Positions 1 to 8,493 of a stretch of 64,000 nucleotides of DNA are shown piece by piece. The notes below the pieces were generated by a model, which saw nothing but the letters and a program-made list of their open reading frames with translations, ran no database searches and was not told the origin of the DNA. Each line of letters begins with the position of its first letter. Position 1 is the first letter of the stretch. The stretch is from positions 2,604,001 to 2,668,000 of the forward strand of contig CP065006.1 of the NCBI GenBank assembly GCA_016699695.1, read 5' to 3'. This DNA is from Bacteroidota bacterium. Lineage in GTDB: Bacteria > Bacteroidota > Bacteroidia > Bacteroidales > UBA10428. Both the position numbers and the translations under genes were made by a program.

Positions 1-1004
1 AGAAAACCAAAAAGTTTACCGAACAAAACAAGATTAACCTGAATGAGATCTTGAATCCGCTCAACCTTCGGATTAAAGAGTTCGAAAAAAAGGTAGATGA
101 AGTATACGATAAAGAAGCTCAACAACGATTTTCGTTGAAAGAACAGGTGAAACAGCTTGCCGAGTTGAATCAGCAAATTAGCAAAGAGGCCAACTCTCTT
201 ACTCGTGCCCTTAAAGGCGATTCGAAAACGCAGGGAAACTGGGGTGAGATGTTGCTGGAAAGTATTCTGGAACAAACAGGATTAAGAAGGGGAATTGAAT
301 TTACCGTGCAGGAATCTTATGTTTCCGACGATGGAACCCGGTTTCTTCCCGATGTAGTGGTGCATTATCCGGGCAACAGAAGTGTAGTGATTGATTCGAA
401 GGTCTCATTAACTGCCTATGAAAAATATACTTCTGCCAGCACAGAAGAGGAACAAGCCACAGCCATGAAGGCTCACCTTCTTTCCATACGAAGCCATATC
501 AGCAGGTTATCCTCGAAAACCTACGAAGATCTGGAAGGATTGAAATCACTCGACTTTGTGATGATGTTTCTTCCTGTAGAACCGGCTTACCTGCTTGCAG
601 TGCAAAATGACAACGAGTTATGGGCTTATGCCTACCAACGTCGCATTTTACTTATCAGCCCAACTAACCTGGTAGCAGTACTTAAAATGATTGAAAGTCT
701 TTGGAAGCAAGAGTACCAAAGCCGCAATGTGCTCGAAATAGCCCGTCAGGGTGGGGCATTGTACGATAGTTTTGTACTATTAAGCGAGCGGCTGGTTAAA
801 CTCGGAAAGAAGATGGATGAGGCTTCTGGTTTTTACCGTGAGACTATGCAAAACCTTACCGAAGGAAAAGGTAATCTGGTAAGCCGTGTGGAGAAATTAA
901 AAGAACTGGGTATTAAAGCCAAGAAACAATTGCCTGATAATCTTGTAAATCGTTCGATTGAAATGGGCATTGAACAGGAATCGGATACAGTAGATGAAGC
1001 TTAA
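1..1004 (+). CDS. rmuC: DNA recombination protein RmuC (5' end outside window)
   Basis: RmuC-family protein, predicted nuclease-like factor that limits DNA inversions and rearrangements. The frame is open to the first base of the window, and the residues before the first possible start (TTG at 51) continue the coiled coil (KKFTEQNKINLNEILNP). The gene therefore begins upstream and this is its C-terminal part. The family core is clear: GDSKTQGNWGEMLLESILEQ, followed by FLPDVVVHYPGNRSVVIDSKVSL, which resembles a PD-(D/E)XK nuclease core, then the conserved FLPVEPAYLLA segment. The C-terminus is acidic and low in complexity. Identification is secure; the true start cannot be seen. Confidence 0.93.
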   Translation, partial: KTKKFTEQNKINLNEILNPLNLRIKEFEKKVDEVYDKEAQQRFSLKEQVKQLAELNQQISKEANSLTRALKGDSKTQGNWGEMLLESILEQTGLRRGIEFTVQESYVSDDGTRFLPDVVVHYPGNRSVVIDSKVSLTAYEKYTSASTEEEQATAMKAHLLSIRSHISRLSSKTYEDLEGLKSLDFVMMFLPVEPAYLLAVQNDNELWAYAYQRRILLISPTNLVAVLKMIESLWKQEYQSRNVLEIARQGGALYDSFVLLSERLVKLGKKMDEASGFYRETMQNLTEGKGNLVSRVEKLKELGIKAKKQLPDNLVNRSIEMGIEQESDTVDEA

Positions 1005-1031
1005 TGTGTAAGAAGTGATGAAATTTGCCTT

Positions 1032-1475
1032 CTACCATTGTGTCAGATCAGTCATCCACGGTTCAATTTTTATTTCTTCTTCTTGTTCGCTGTCGGCCAC
1101 CTTTTTAGAGCTTTCGCATGCAAAGGGTTTTAGCATCCATTCTTCGAGTGCAATCTCTTGTTCCACATCTTCTTTTAAAGTCGATGAAAGGGCATTGGCA
1201 GCAGAATAATAGAAAAAAGTGTGATTCCTCGAATGCTTGTTCCTAAGCAAGTTGTTATTTTCCGGGGTAGATTCCAGCGCAATAAGATTTGAGTCGTAAA
1301 CCAGAATAATTTTCGAAGGTTTAGTGTTTTCTTTTAAGTTTTCGATGGTAAATACAACTTTATTGGATGTTTGCTCAGATATTCTGGCCACTGTCTGACT
1401 TTTTAAGGGCAGCGATCCTAAGGCCAGCAGCGATGCTGCAAAAATGGTTTGTCTGATGGATTGAAGTGGTTTCAT
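1032..1475 (-). CDS. Small secreted protein with two E-x-W-M motifs
   Basis: Unrecognised protein of about 147 residues. I prefer the internal Met at 1475 because it is followed directly by a signal peptide (MKPLQSIRQTIFAASLLALG...LKSQ); the longer frame to 1532 would bury it. The middle is a short beta-rich stretch (NKVVFTIENLKENTKPSKIILVYD). The acidic C-terminal half carries two similar motifs, LEEWMLKPF and IEPWMTDLTQW, about 30 residues apart. From memory, such E-x-WM motifs recur in small exported proteins of Bacteroidota; no function is known to me. It faces away from the ECF sigma operon across a gap of about 320 bp. Real gene likely, role unknown. Confidence 0.6.
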   Translation of the reverse strand: MKPLQSIRQTIFAASLLALGSLPLKSQTVARISEQTSNKVVFTIENLKENTKPSKIILVYDSNLIALESTPENNNLLRNKHSRNHTFFYYSAANALSSTLKEDVEQEIALEEWMLKPFACESSKKVADSEQEEEIKIEPWMTDLTQW

Positions 1476-1793
1476 GGTTGTATGTTTTGCCACCCATGTT
1501 TCATCAATTGTGCCGTTTGTTGTAAAACTCATAAAATCAATAATATAAATTCATTTATGCATCGAAAACAAAAATTTCATTGACCGGATTTGCACTTTGT
1601 TTTGTTCGGTATTGAACAGTTTTATGTTAGGGAGCTATTGCTTGTCGTTGGAATAAATTTATTATGCAGATTATGAGTGCATTAAAAACAATCAGCATTT
1701 ATTTTTTTACATTTTTCATTCTTTTTGTAACCGATTTCGGGTTGGTGGTATCTAATATTTAAAATCAATTATTAACCATAAAAAGTAAATACC
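1476..1793. other. Divergent intergenic region
   Basis: AT-rich gap between the small secreted protein (minus) and the sigma-factor operon (plus), which should hold both promoters. It contains a short perfect inverted repeat CCGATTTCGG near 1731-1740. I find no clean TTTG-N19-TAnnTTTG promoter and no coding frame. Confidence 0.3.
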
Positions 1794-2129
1794 ATGAATT
1801 TAACTGAAATTTTAGTACCGCTAGGGTTTTTCGCTGCTGTTGCTTTATCCATTTTCTTTGTGACTTCAGCCTTACACAAAGAAAAAATGGCGATGATAGA
1901 AAAGGGTATTTTTGAAAGAAAACAACCTAAAAGAAGTAAAAATATGGGGCTTAAAGCAGGCACCTTATTTATCGGACTTGGCATTGGTATATTTTTCGGT
2001 TACCTGCTTGGAGAGTTCACTGTAATCAACGAAGTAGTTTCCTTCTTTAGCATGATTTTGTTATTTGGTGGAGCAGCCCTTATTTTTAATAACTTTATGC
2101 TTGCCAAAAAAGACGAAACTCAGAGCTGA
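1794..2129 (+). CDS. Small membrane protein, DUF6249-like
   Basis: 111-residue integral membrane protein. Its first helix (about 5-27, LVPLGFFAAVALSIFFVTSAL) is followed by a basic amphipathic linker (HKEKMAMIEKGIFERKQPKRSKN) and two further hydrophobic segments (about 50-70 and 80-103). The HxEKMAxIEKG-type linker is typical of small proteins (DUF6249) found beside ECF sigma factors in Bacteroidota. Its stop codon overlaps the sigma factor start by one base (TGATG), so the two are almost certainly co-translated. A role in sensing or anchoring for the sigma factor is inference from position. Confidence 0.7.
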   Translation: MNLTEILVPLGFFAAVALSIFFVTSALHKEKMAMIEKGIFERKQPKRSKNMGLKAGTLFIGLGIGIFFGYLLGEFTVINEVVSFFSMILLFGGAALIFNNFMLAKKDETQS

Positions 2130-2689
2130 TGGACATTGCGTATATAAAAAAGGTTCTGGAAGGTGATGTGGATGCTTTTCGGTATTTTGTAAACAAGTAC
2201 CAGGATATGGCTTATTCTCTTGCTAACAGCATCTGCAAATCGGAGTTTCTGGCGGAAGAAGCTACCCAGGAGGCTTTTGTCAAAGCTTTCCAGAATCTTG
2301 ATAAGTTTAAGCAGAAGTCGAGTTTTACTACCTGGTTTTATAAAATTTTGGTAAACGAGTCGCTTCGAAAAATAAAAAGAAAAAGGTTAGAGGTGCTGCC
2401 TAACGAGGATTCTTTGCCAGAGGATATAAATCCTGAAGTAAAAAACTCATTGGATGCATTGCACCAGATGGAGCAAAAAGAGATTATTCAGAATATTCTT
2501 CAACGCATGCCTGAATCCGAAAGCTTGCTGCTTCGCTTGTATTATCTGAGCGAAAAACAAGTAGAAGAAATAAGAGAAATTACCGGTTTAAGTCTATCGA
2601 ACATTAAGGTTAGTTTGCACAGGGCAAGAAAACGATTTTATTTCTTGCTCGAAAGAAGTTATAAAAATGAAATGTATTCAATCTTATAA
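2129..2689 (+). CDS. RNA polymerase ECF-type sigma-70 factor
   Basis: 186 residues, the usual ECF size. Region 2 is clear near residues 10-75 (DAFRYFVNKYQDMAYSLANSI, then ATQEAFVKAFQNLDKFKQKSSFTTWFYKI). Region 4 is at about 115-180 with a helix-turn-helix (SEKQVEEIREITGLSLSNIKVSLHRARKRF). It is coupled by overlap to the membrane protein before it and to the small membrane protein after it, a layout in which flanking membrane proteins often act as the anti-sigma apparatus. Its target promoters cannot be identified here. Confidence 0.93.
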   Translation: MDIAYIKKVLEGDVDAFRYFVNKYQDMAYSLANSICKSEFLAEEATQEAFVKAFQNLDKFKQKSSFTTWFYKILVNESLRKIKRKRLEVLPNEDSLPEDINPEVKNSLDALHQMEQKEIIQNILQRMPESESLLLRLYYLSEKQVEEIREITGLSLSNIKVSLHRARKRFYFLLERSYKNEMYSIL

Positions 2690-3059
2690 TGAAATGAAAC
2701 ACAATAAGCATGATGAGGAATTAAGCAGGCTGGTTGGTATGAGTATGCTGCATGTTCCAACTACCGGATTCGAAGATAAGGTGATGCAAAAGGTTTTCTA
2801 TTCAAGTCAGTTTAAAAAACATGTGCGGAAAAATATCCGGGCATCGTGGTTTTTTATTTTGCTTTCAGCAGTGCTCTTTCCTGGTGGTTTTTGGGCAGTT
2901 TACAATGCAGCGGTAAGCTACAACAGTAGTTACTTCGATGCGTTTACGTCCAATTTTTCCGGGGTAATAATTCCAGCCTGTGTATTGCTTTTTTCAATTG
3001 TTATTCTGGTGCAGGTCGATAACCTTTTACGTTTAAGTAAGCAACAAAATGCATGGTAG
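2667..3059 (+). CDS. Small membrane protein, possible anti-sigma partner
   Basis: About 121-130 residues. Translation may begin at 2667, inside the sigma gene, or more naturally at the Met at 2694 just after the sigma stop (MKHNKHDEELSRLVG). The cytoplasmic N-terminal part (about 50 residues) contains FEDKVMQKVF, a segment common in short anti-sigma-like proteins of this phylum. Two transmembrane helices follow (about 60-83 and 100-120), then a short basic tail. No zinc-binding HxxxCxxC anti-sigma motif is present. Function is inferred from the overlap with the sigma factor and its topology. Confidence 0.65.
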   Translation: MKCIQSYNEMKHNKHDEELSRLVGMSMLHVPTTGFEDKVMQKVFYSSQFKKHVRKNIRASWFFILLSAVLFPGGFWAVYNAAVSYNSSYFDAFTSNFSGVIIPACVLLFSIVILVQVDNLLRLSKQQNAW

Positions 3060-3097
3060 TTTGAATAATATGTTCGAATGCGCTTCAAACCTTAATC

Positions 3098-3811
3098 CTA
3101 TAACTCATCCCTTTCTTCAGAGTCCGGTTCCATCAACCCCATTCGCGGGCTGAATACGATTACAATCTCTCCACGCGGAGGGTTGGCAGTAAAGTAGGCT
3201 GCGGCTTGTTGCAGGGTTCCCCGAAAATTCTCTTCAAAAACCTTGGTGAGCTCACGCGATACACATACCTTATGTTCGGGCGAAAAGAACTCGATAAGTT
3301 GAGTTAAAGTTTTTACGAGCCGGAAGGGTGATTCGTAAAATACAATGGTTCTTTCTTCGGAAATCAATTGCGTCAGACGCTTGTTACGTCCTTTTTTCTG
3401 GGGCAAAAATCCTTCAAAAATAAACCTTTCCGAAGGTAACCCGGAGTTAACCAGTGCCGGAACAAAGGCAGTAGCGCCCGGCAGGCACTCTACTTCCAGC
3501 TCGTTGTCGAGGCAATGGCGCACCAATAAGTATGCAGGGTCTGATATTCCGGGAGTTCCGGCGTCGGAAATATAGGCCAGATTTTCTCCGGCAAGCAAAC
3601 GTCGTATGTATTGATCTACCTTTTTATGCTCGTTGTGCATGTGCATCGATTCGGTGCGCGTTGTGATGTCGTAATGCCTCAGAAGTTTGGACGAAGTGCG
3701 GGTATCTTCGGCCAGAATAAGGTCAACTTCCTTTAATATTCTGATGGCCCGCAGTGTTATGTCTTCGAGGTTGCCAATAGGGGTTGGAACAATGTAAAGC
3801 CTTCCGGGCAT
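3098..3811 (-). CDS. rsmI: 16S rRNA (cytidine-1402-2'-O)-methyltransferase RsmI
   Basis: Methylates the 2'-OH of C1402 in the decoding centre of 16S rRNA with SAM. 237 residues, a normal length. The tetrapyrrole-methylase fold is shown by LYIVPTPIGNLEDITLRA at the N-terminus, LILAEDTRTSSKLLRHY, the SDAGTPGISDP loop, the LPGATAFVPALVNSGLPS segment and FYESPFRLVKTL. The gene downstream of a conserved partner (ending 1 bp before this start) is probably in the same operon. It converges with the sigma-factor operon. Confidence 0.96.
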   Translation of the reverse strand: MPGRLYIVPTPIGNLEDITLRAIRILKEVDLILAEDTRTSSKLLRHYDITTRTESMHMHNEHKKVDQYIRRLLAGENLAYISDAGTPGISDPAYLLVRHCLDNELEVECLPGATAFVPALVNSGLPSERFIFEGFLPQKKGRNKRLTQLISEERTIVFYESPFRLVKTLTQLIEFFSPEHKVCVSRELTKVFEENFRGTLQQAAAYFTANPPRGEIVIVFSPRMGLMEPDSEERDEL

Positions 3812-3812
3812 C

Positions 3813-4523
3813 TTATTTCGTCATTAGTTTGCGTTGCAAAAGTTCCAGCAGGCGATGCACAAGAGGCTGGCTAAGATCGAGTTTGGCAACATTGGATAAA
3901 TAATCGAGGGCCTCCTGGTAATCCGCCATATGATTTAGCGCTTCAATGGTTTGTTCATATTTCTGCTTGTCGCCAATGAACAGGTTGTGAATGAGTTCGA
4001 ATTTTTCATTTAAGCCAATGGCACTAGACAGGTTGGTGATAGGTTTGTTCTTAAGCTGCTTGGCCAGATCGCTTGAGCTTACATGACTCGAAAGCTCTTC
4101 GTTAAGTGTTGGACGCGTTTGATGAAATTTTTCTGAAAGCAGGCTTTTATCCTTTTCAAGATTAGAGGTTGCCGGTTCTATTAGGTTTTCTTTTTCGAAT
4201 TTCACAGGCTTATCCACTGCTGCTTCAGGTTTTTTTTCTGGATCCTTTTCTTTTTCAATAATGAGGGCTTCTGTTTTTTTATCTTGCTGAATAGTTTCCT
4301 GGGCATGATGAATTATTTCATTATTTAAAAATGTTCGCTCTTCTGCTCTTAAAGTAAGCATCAGATCGTAGAGGTTGCGTATTTTATTCAATGCCAGGTC
4401 AAGGTCGATGTTTCTTAAGGGCCCGTTTTGTTGCCATTTGGCAATATCCTCCGCAATTTCCTGAAGTTGATGCGATACTGCTTCTATGGAGTTTTTATAG
4501 TGCATGGGTTCAATTCTTTTCAA
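3813..4523 (-). CDS. Conserved protein of unknown function upstream of rsmI
   Basis: 236 residues, soluble, no signal peptide. The N-terminal 75 residues form predicted helices (SIEAVSHQLQEIAEDIAKWQ). A low-complexity Lys/Glu-rich linker covers about 85-130. The conserved C-terminal part reads LSSAIGLNEKFELIHNLFIGDKQKYEQTIEALNHM, followed by a short helical tail. The C-terminal motif is one I associate with rsmI-linked hypothetical proteins of Bacteroidota. A second start (MHYKNS, 4505) is possible. It is separated from rsmI by one base, so the two are probably translationally coupled. Confidence 0.75.
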   Translation of the reverse strand: MKRIEPMHYKNSIEAVSHQLQEIAEDIAKWQQNGPLRNIDLDLALNKIRNLYDLMLTLRAEERTFLNNEIIHHAQETIQQDKKTEALIIEKEKDPEKKPEAAVDKPVKFEKENLIEPATSNLEKDKSLLSEKFHQTRPTLNEELSSHVSSSDLAKQLKNKPITNLSSAIGLNEKFELIHNLFIGDKQKYEQTIEALNHMADYQEALDYLSNVAKLDLSQPLVHRLLELLQRKLMTK

Positions 4524-4674
4524 TTCGACAAAAAAGCTGTTGTATTTTTTTATTTTTGTGATGGTTTGTAATTTTCAGGTAGCATGATCTTTCTGAGATA
4601 ACAGAAACGGTACCTGGGGCAAAAATCGTAAATTATTTTCTTAATATACTTTGCCAGGCGCATAATCTTTTTGA

Positions 4675-5253
4675 ATGTTTACAGAAAACACCATTAATCC
4701 GGGTAACCGCAGCGGTTGGATTGAAGTAATTTGTGGATCGATGTTTTCGGGGAAAACCGAAGAACTAATCCGAAGGCTTAAACGTGCTAAGTTGGCCGGA
4801 CAAAAGGTTGAAATTTTTAAACCCCGTATCGACAAACGCTATTCTGATGTGAATGTGGTATCGCACGACGAAAATCTTATTCATTCCACACCGGTGGATG
4901 TAGCTTCGAACATTCTTATGCTTTCGAGCAATGTAGATGTAGTGGGTGTGGATGAAGCCCAATTTTTTGATGTAGGCTTAATTGAAGTGTGCAACAAATT
5001 GGCTAACAGTGGAGTAAGGGTTATTGTTGCCGGACTCGATATGGACTTCCTGGGGAAACCCTTTGGTCCAATTCCCAATCTGCTTGCAGTAGCGGACTAC
5101 ATTACAAAGGTACATGCCATTTGTGTAAAGTGCGGCAACCTGGCCCAATTTACCCATCGGAAAACGTCCGATGCACAACGTGTGCTCATTGGCGAACTGG
5201 AAACCTATGAGCCCTTGTGCCGTTCATGTTTTAAACAAACTCATAAGCACTAA
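4675..5253 (+). CDS. tdk: Thymidine kinase (type II)
   Basis: Phosphorylates thymidine to dTMP with ATP in the salvage pathway. 192 residues. The P-loop is GSMFSGKTEELIRRL (about 22-36), the Mg/Walker B segment is VDVVGVDEAQFFD, and the lasso domain has a zinc site with CVKC near 144-147 and CRSC near 184-187. The N-terminal TENTINPGNRSGWIEVICGSMFSGKT pattern is the Bacteroidota form. It is followed 4 bp later by murF-alr on the same strand. Confidence 0.96.
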   Translation: MFTENTINPGNRSGWIEVICGSMFSGKTEELIRRLKRAKLAGQKVEIFKPRIDKRYSDVNVVSHDENLIHSTPVDVASNILMLSSNVDVVGVDEAQFFDVGLIEVCNKLANSGVRVIVAGLDMDFLGKPFGPIPNLLAVADYITKVHAICVKCGNLAQFTHRKTSDAQRVLIGELETYEPLCRSCFKQTHKH

Positions 5254-5257
5254 TAAT

Positions 5258-7714
5258 ATGGGCTATACTACTGGCGAGATTGCAGCTGTGGTGGAGGGCA
5301 AACTTTTTGGTAACGCTTCGCTACCGGTCGAATGGCTTGTAATCGACAGCCGGAAGCTGGCAGAAACAGTGGGTAGTATGTTTATTGCCATTGAAGGAGA
5401 AAGGCACAATGGACATGATTTTGTCGAAATCATGTACCAGAAGGGGATAAGAGTATTCTTAGTTTCGAGCCGCTTTAAGAGTACCAAGGTATATGCCGAT
5501 GCGGCCTTTATACAGGTAGAAGATACCATTCTCGCTTTACAAAAGCTTGCTGCCTGGCACCGAAAACATTTTACATTGCCTGTGTTGGCTATTACTGGAA
5601 GTAATGGCAAAACCATTGTCAAAGAGTGGTTGGCACAATGTATGGCTTCGCGTAACAAAATTACACGCAGCCCAAGGAGTTACAATTCGCAGATTGGGGT
5701 TCCCCTTTCGGTATGGCTGCTTGATCGCGAAAGTGAGTGGGCCATATTTGAGGCAGGGATATCTTTGCCCAACGAAATGGACAAACTTGAGGCTGTAATA
5801 AACCCTGCGCATGGGCTAATAACCAACATAGGAGAGGCACACCAACAGAATTTCCTCACACTGGAATCGAAACTCCACGAGAAAATCAAGCTTTTTAAGC
5901 ACTGCAAACAAGTGTTTTATTGCCGCGACCATGAAATGGTGCACCAGGCCTTAATGAGCATTTATCCCAATAAAAAATTCATAAGCTGGTCGATGCGGAA
6001 CCCTTCTGCCACAGTATATGTGTCATCAATGGAAGAAACTTCGCATTCAAGTAAAATCCAACTACATTATCATAAGCTGTCAGCTACACTAACCCTTCCT
6101 TTTTCCGATAAGGCTTCCATAGAGAACGCGCTGCATGTAATCACCTATTTGTTATCTGCAGGGTTTAGTTTCGACGAGGTGAAAGAACAGGTTTCAATGC
6201 TCCACTTATTGGCTATGCGCATGGAGCAGATAAAAGGAATTAAGGGCTGCCTGCTCATCAACGATGCCTATAATTCCGATGAAAATGCGCTTGCCATAGC
6301 CCTCGATTACATTCATCAGCAATTATTCCGAAAAAAGGTGTTGATACTTTCCGACATTCAACAGGCTGGTACTAGTGGCGAGGTATTGTACCAAAAGGTG
6401 GCAGCCCTTGTAAAACAAAAAGGTATCGATAAATTTATTGGCATTGGTAAAGAGTTGTATTCCAACGCAAAATATTTTCAGGGCATCGAAAGTTCTTTTT
6501 ATTCCGATACAGATGAATTTCTTCGTTCTGCCGAACTCAGAGCTTTCTCAGATCAGATTATTCTTATTAAAGGTGCTCGTGGCTTCCAGTTCGAACGTAT
6601 TGTTCAGTCGTTGGCAGAGAAGAACCACACCACCCTACTCGAAACCAACCTCAATAATCTGGTCGATAATCTGAATTATTTCCGTGCTCAATTATCGGAA
6701 AAAACAGGAATCATGGTAATGGTGAAAGCACTGGCTTATGGTTCGGGAGGTACTGAGATTGCCAGCGTGCTTCAGCACGAGAAGGTGAATTACCTGGGAG
6801 TGGCTTTTTCCGACGAAGGGGTTCAGTTGCGTCAGGCAGGAATTCACCTACCAATAATGGTGATGTCGCCCGGAGTAGAAGATTTTTCGCGCATGGTAGA
6901 TTATGAGCTCGAACCAGAAATTTATAGTCCACGCATTCTGGACAGGTTTCTGGAAATGGCCGAAAAACAGCAATTAATTCAGTACCCGGTTCACATCAAA
7001 CTCGATACCGGAATGCATCGCCTTGGATTTACCGGAGAACATTTGGAATGGCTTTTAAAAAGGCTTAAGAGCACTTCCTGTTTAAAGGTTAAGTCGGTTT
7101 TCTCTCATCTTGCTGCCAGCGACGAGCCTGAGCACGATTGGTTTACATACGAACAAGTATCACGGTTTAAACAAATGTCTGATGCCATCGCAGAGGCCCT
7201 AGGTTACAAGCCCATGAGACATATACTTAATTCAGCAGGAATAGAGAGGTTTCCGGAAGCTCATTTCGAAATGGTAAGGCTTGGAATTGGTCTGCATGGT
7301 GTGTCATCCGTTCAAACGCTTTTAAAACCAGTAAGCAGCTTAAAAACCCACATTTCGCAGATAAAGAAAATTCCCCGTGGAGAAACAGTTGGATACAGCC
7401 GCAAGGGAAAAGCCGATACTGACTTTATTATTGCTATTCTTCCGGTAGGTTATGCCGACGGCCTGGACCGCAAACTTGGTAATGGCAATGGCTATGTTAC
7501 CATCGATGGCCATAAGGCACCTTATGTGGGCACCATCTGCATGGATATGTGCATGGTCGATATCACATACCTTAAATGCGAAGAGGGTGATGAAGTGGTG
7601 GTTTTTGGCAATCATCCATCGATTATTGAACTAGCCGAACAAGTTGGCACCATTCCTTATGAAATACTTACCAATGTATCGTCGCGTGTAAAAAGAATTT
7701 ATATCAAAGATTAA
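5258..7714 (+). CDS. Bifunctional MurF ligase / alanine racemase
   Basis: Fusion of UDP-MurNAc-tripeptide:D-Ala-D-Ala ligase (MurF, about residues 1-450) with a PLP-dependent alanine racemase (about 455-818), so one chain both makes D-Ala and joins D-Ala-D-Ala to the murein precursor. The ATP site is AITGSNGKTIVKEWL (the usual GKT). The racemase has MVMVKALAYGSGG (catalytic PLP lysine) and the C-terminal LPVGYADGLDRKLGN and YVGTICMDMCMVDI segments. I start at the ATG 4 bp after tdk (MGYTTGEIAAVVEG) because the longer frame runs back into tdk. This fusion is known from Bacteroidota. Confidence 0.95.
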   Translation: MGYTTGEIAAVVEGKLFGNASLPVEWLVIDSRKLAETVGSMFIAIEGERHNGHDFVEIMYQKGIRVFLVSSRFKSTKVYADAAFIQVEDTILALQKLAAWHRKHFTLPVLAITGSNGKTIVKEWLAQCMASRNKITRSPRSYNSQIGVPLSVWLLDRESEWAIFEAGISLPNEMDKLEAVINPAHGLITNIGEAHQQNFLTLESKLHEKIKLFKHCKQVFYCRDHEMVHQALMSIYPNKKFISWSMRNPSATVYVSSMEETSHSSKIQLHYHKLSATLTLPFSDKASIENALHVITYLLSAGFSFDEVKEQVSMLHLLAMRMEQIKGIKGCLLINDAYNSDENALAIALDYIHQQLFRKKVLILSDIQQAGTSGEVLYQKVAALVKQKGIDKFIGIGKELYSNAKYFQGIESSFYSDTDEFLRSAELRAFSDQIILIKGARGFQFERIVQSLAEKNHTTLLETNLNNLVDNLNYFRAQLSEKTGIMVMVKALAYGSGGTEIASVLQHEKVNYLGVAFSDEGVQLRQAGIHLPIMVMSPGVEDFSRMVDYELEPEIYSPRILDRFLEMAEKQQLIQYPVHIKLDTGMHRLGFTGEHLEWLLKRLKSTSCLKVKSVFSHLAASDEPEHDWFTYEQVSRFKQMSDAIAEALGYKPMRHILNSAGIERFPEAHFEMVRLGIGLHGVSSVQTLLKPVSSLKTHISQIKKIPRGETVGYSRKGKADTDFIIAILPVGYADGLDRKLGNGNGYVTIDGHKAPYVGTICMDMCMVDITYLKCEEGDEVVVFGNHPSIIELAEQVGTIPYEILTNVSSRVKRIYIKD

Positions 7715-7724
7715 ATAAGGCCCC

Positions 7725-8486
7725 ATGCAAAAGATATCTGTAGTCATAATCACCTTTAACGAGGAAAAGGATATTGCCCGATGCATAGCTTCGGTTCAAT
7801 CCATTGCCGACGACATTGTTGTTGTCGACTCATTTTCGACCGACCGTACACAGGAGATTGTATTGGAAAAAGGTGCACGTTTTGTGCAGCATGCTTTCGA
7901 AGGGCATATACAGCAAAAAAACTGGGCAATAACTCAGGCACGCTATCCGCATGTGCTTTCTCTCGATGCCGACGAGGTGGTTTCGAAAGAGCTACAGGAC
8001 GAAATTTTAAAGGTGAAAGCCAACTGGCAGGCCGATGGCTATTTTTTTAACCGCATGACCAACTATTGTGGCAAGTGGATTAAGCATTGCGGTTGGTACC
8101 CCGACCGAAAACTTCGCCTTTGGGACAGCCGTAAAGGAAAATGGGGAGGAATAAACCCACACGATAAATTTGAAATGGACGAGGGAAGCCAGGTGCGGTT
8201 TCTCAAAGGCGATCTCTATCATTATTCCTACCACTCCATTTCGCAGCATGTGCTCCAGATCGATAAGTTTACACACATTGGCGCCAATGAGGCTATTAAA
8301 AGGGGCAAAGCAGCCAATGTGTTCTTACTTTTAATAAAACCAGTCTGGAAATTTTGGCGCGACTATGTGTTTAAACTGGGCTTTCTCGATGGTTACTATG
8401 GCTTTGTAATCTGCGGCTTGTCGTCGGTGGCAACTTTTGTAAAGTATTTAAAAATGATAGAATTAAAACGAAATGCAAAAGGCTGA
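7725..8486 (+). CDS. Family 2 glycosyltransferase (LPS core type)
   Basis: 253 residues. It opens with the GT-A fold signature ISVVIITFNEEKDIARCIASV, followed by IVVVDSFSTDRTQEI and a metal-binding-like SLDADEVVS. The middle (FNRMTNYCGKWIKHCGWYPDRKLRLWDSRKGKWGG) and LYHYSYHSISQHV match the WaaE/KdtX-like LPS glucosyltransferase group. A short hydrophobic C-terminal segment may associate with the membrane. It runs straight into a GT9 gene, so the pair probably adds sugars to the LPS core. The exact donor and acceptor cannot be read from sequence. Confidence 0.9.
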   Translation: MQKISVVIITFNEEKDIARCIASVQSIADDIVVVDSFSTDRTQEIVLEKGARFVQHAFEGHIQQKNWAITQARYPHVLSLDADEVVSKELQDEILKVKANWQADGYFFNRMTNYCGKWIKHCGWYPDRKLRLWDSRKGKWGGINPHDKFEMDEGSQVRFLKGDLYHYSYHSISQHVLQIDKFTHIGANEAIKRGKAANVFLLLIKPVWKFWRDYVFKLGFLDGYYGFVICGLSSVATFVKYLKMIELKRNAKG

Positions 8487-8493
8487 TTCGTGC

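Noticed and set aside
5171..5257. Longer N-terminus for murF-alr
   Set aside because: It lies inside tdk, and the family N-terminus begins at 5258.
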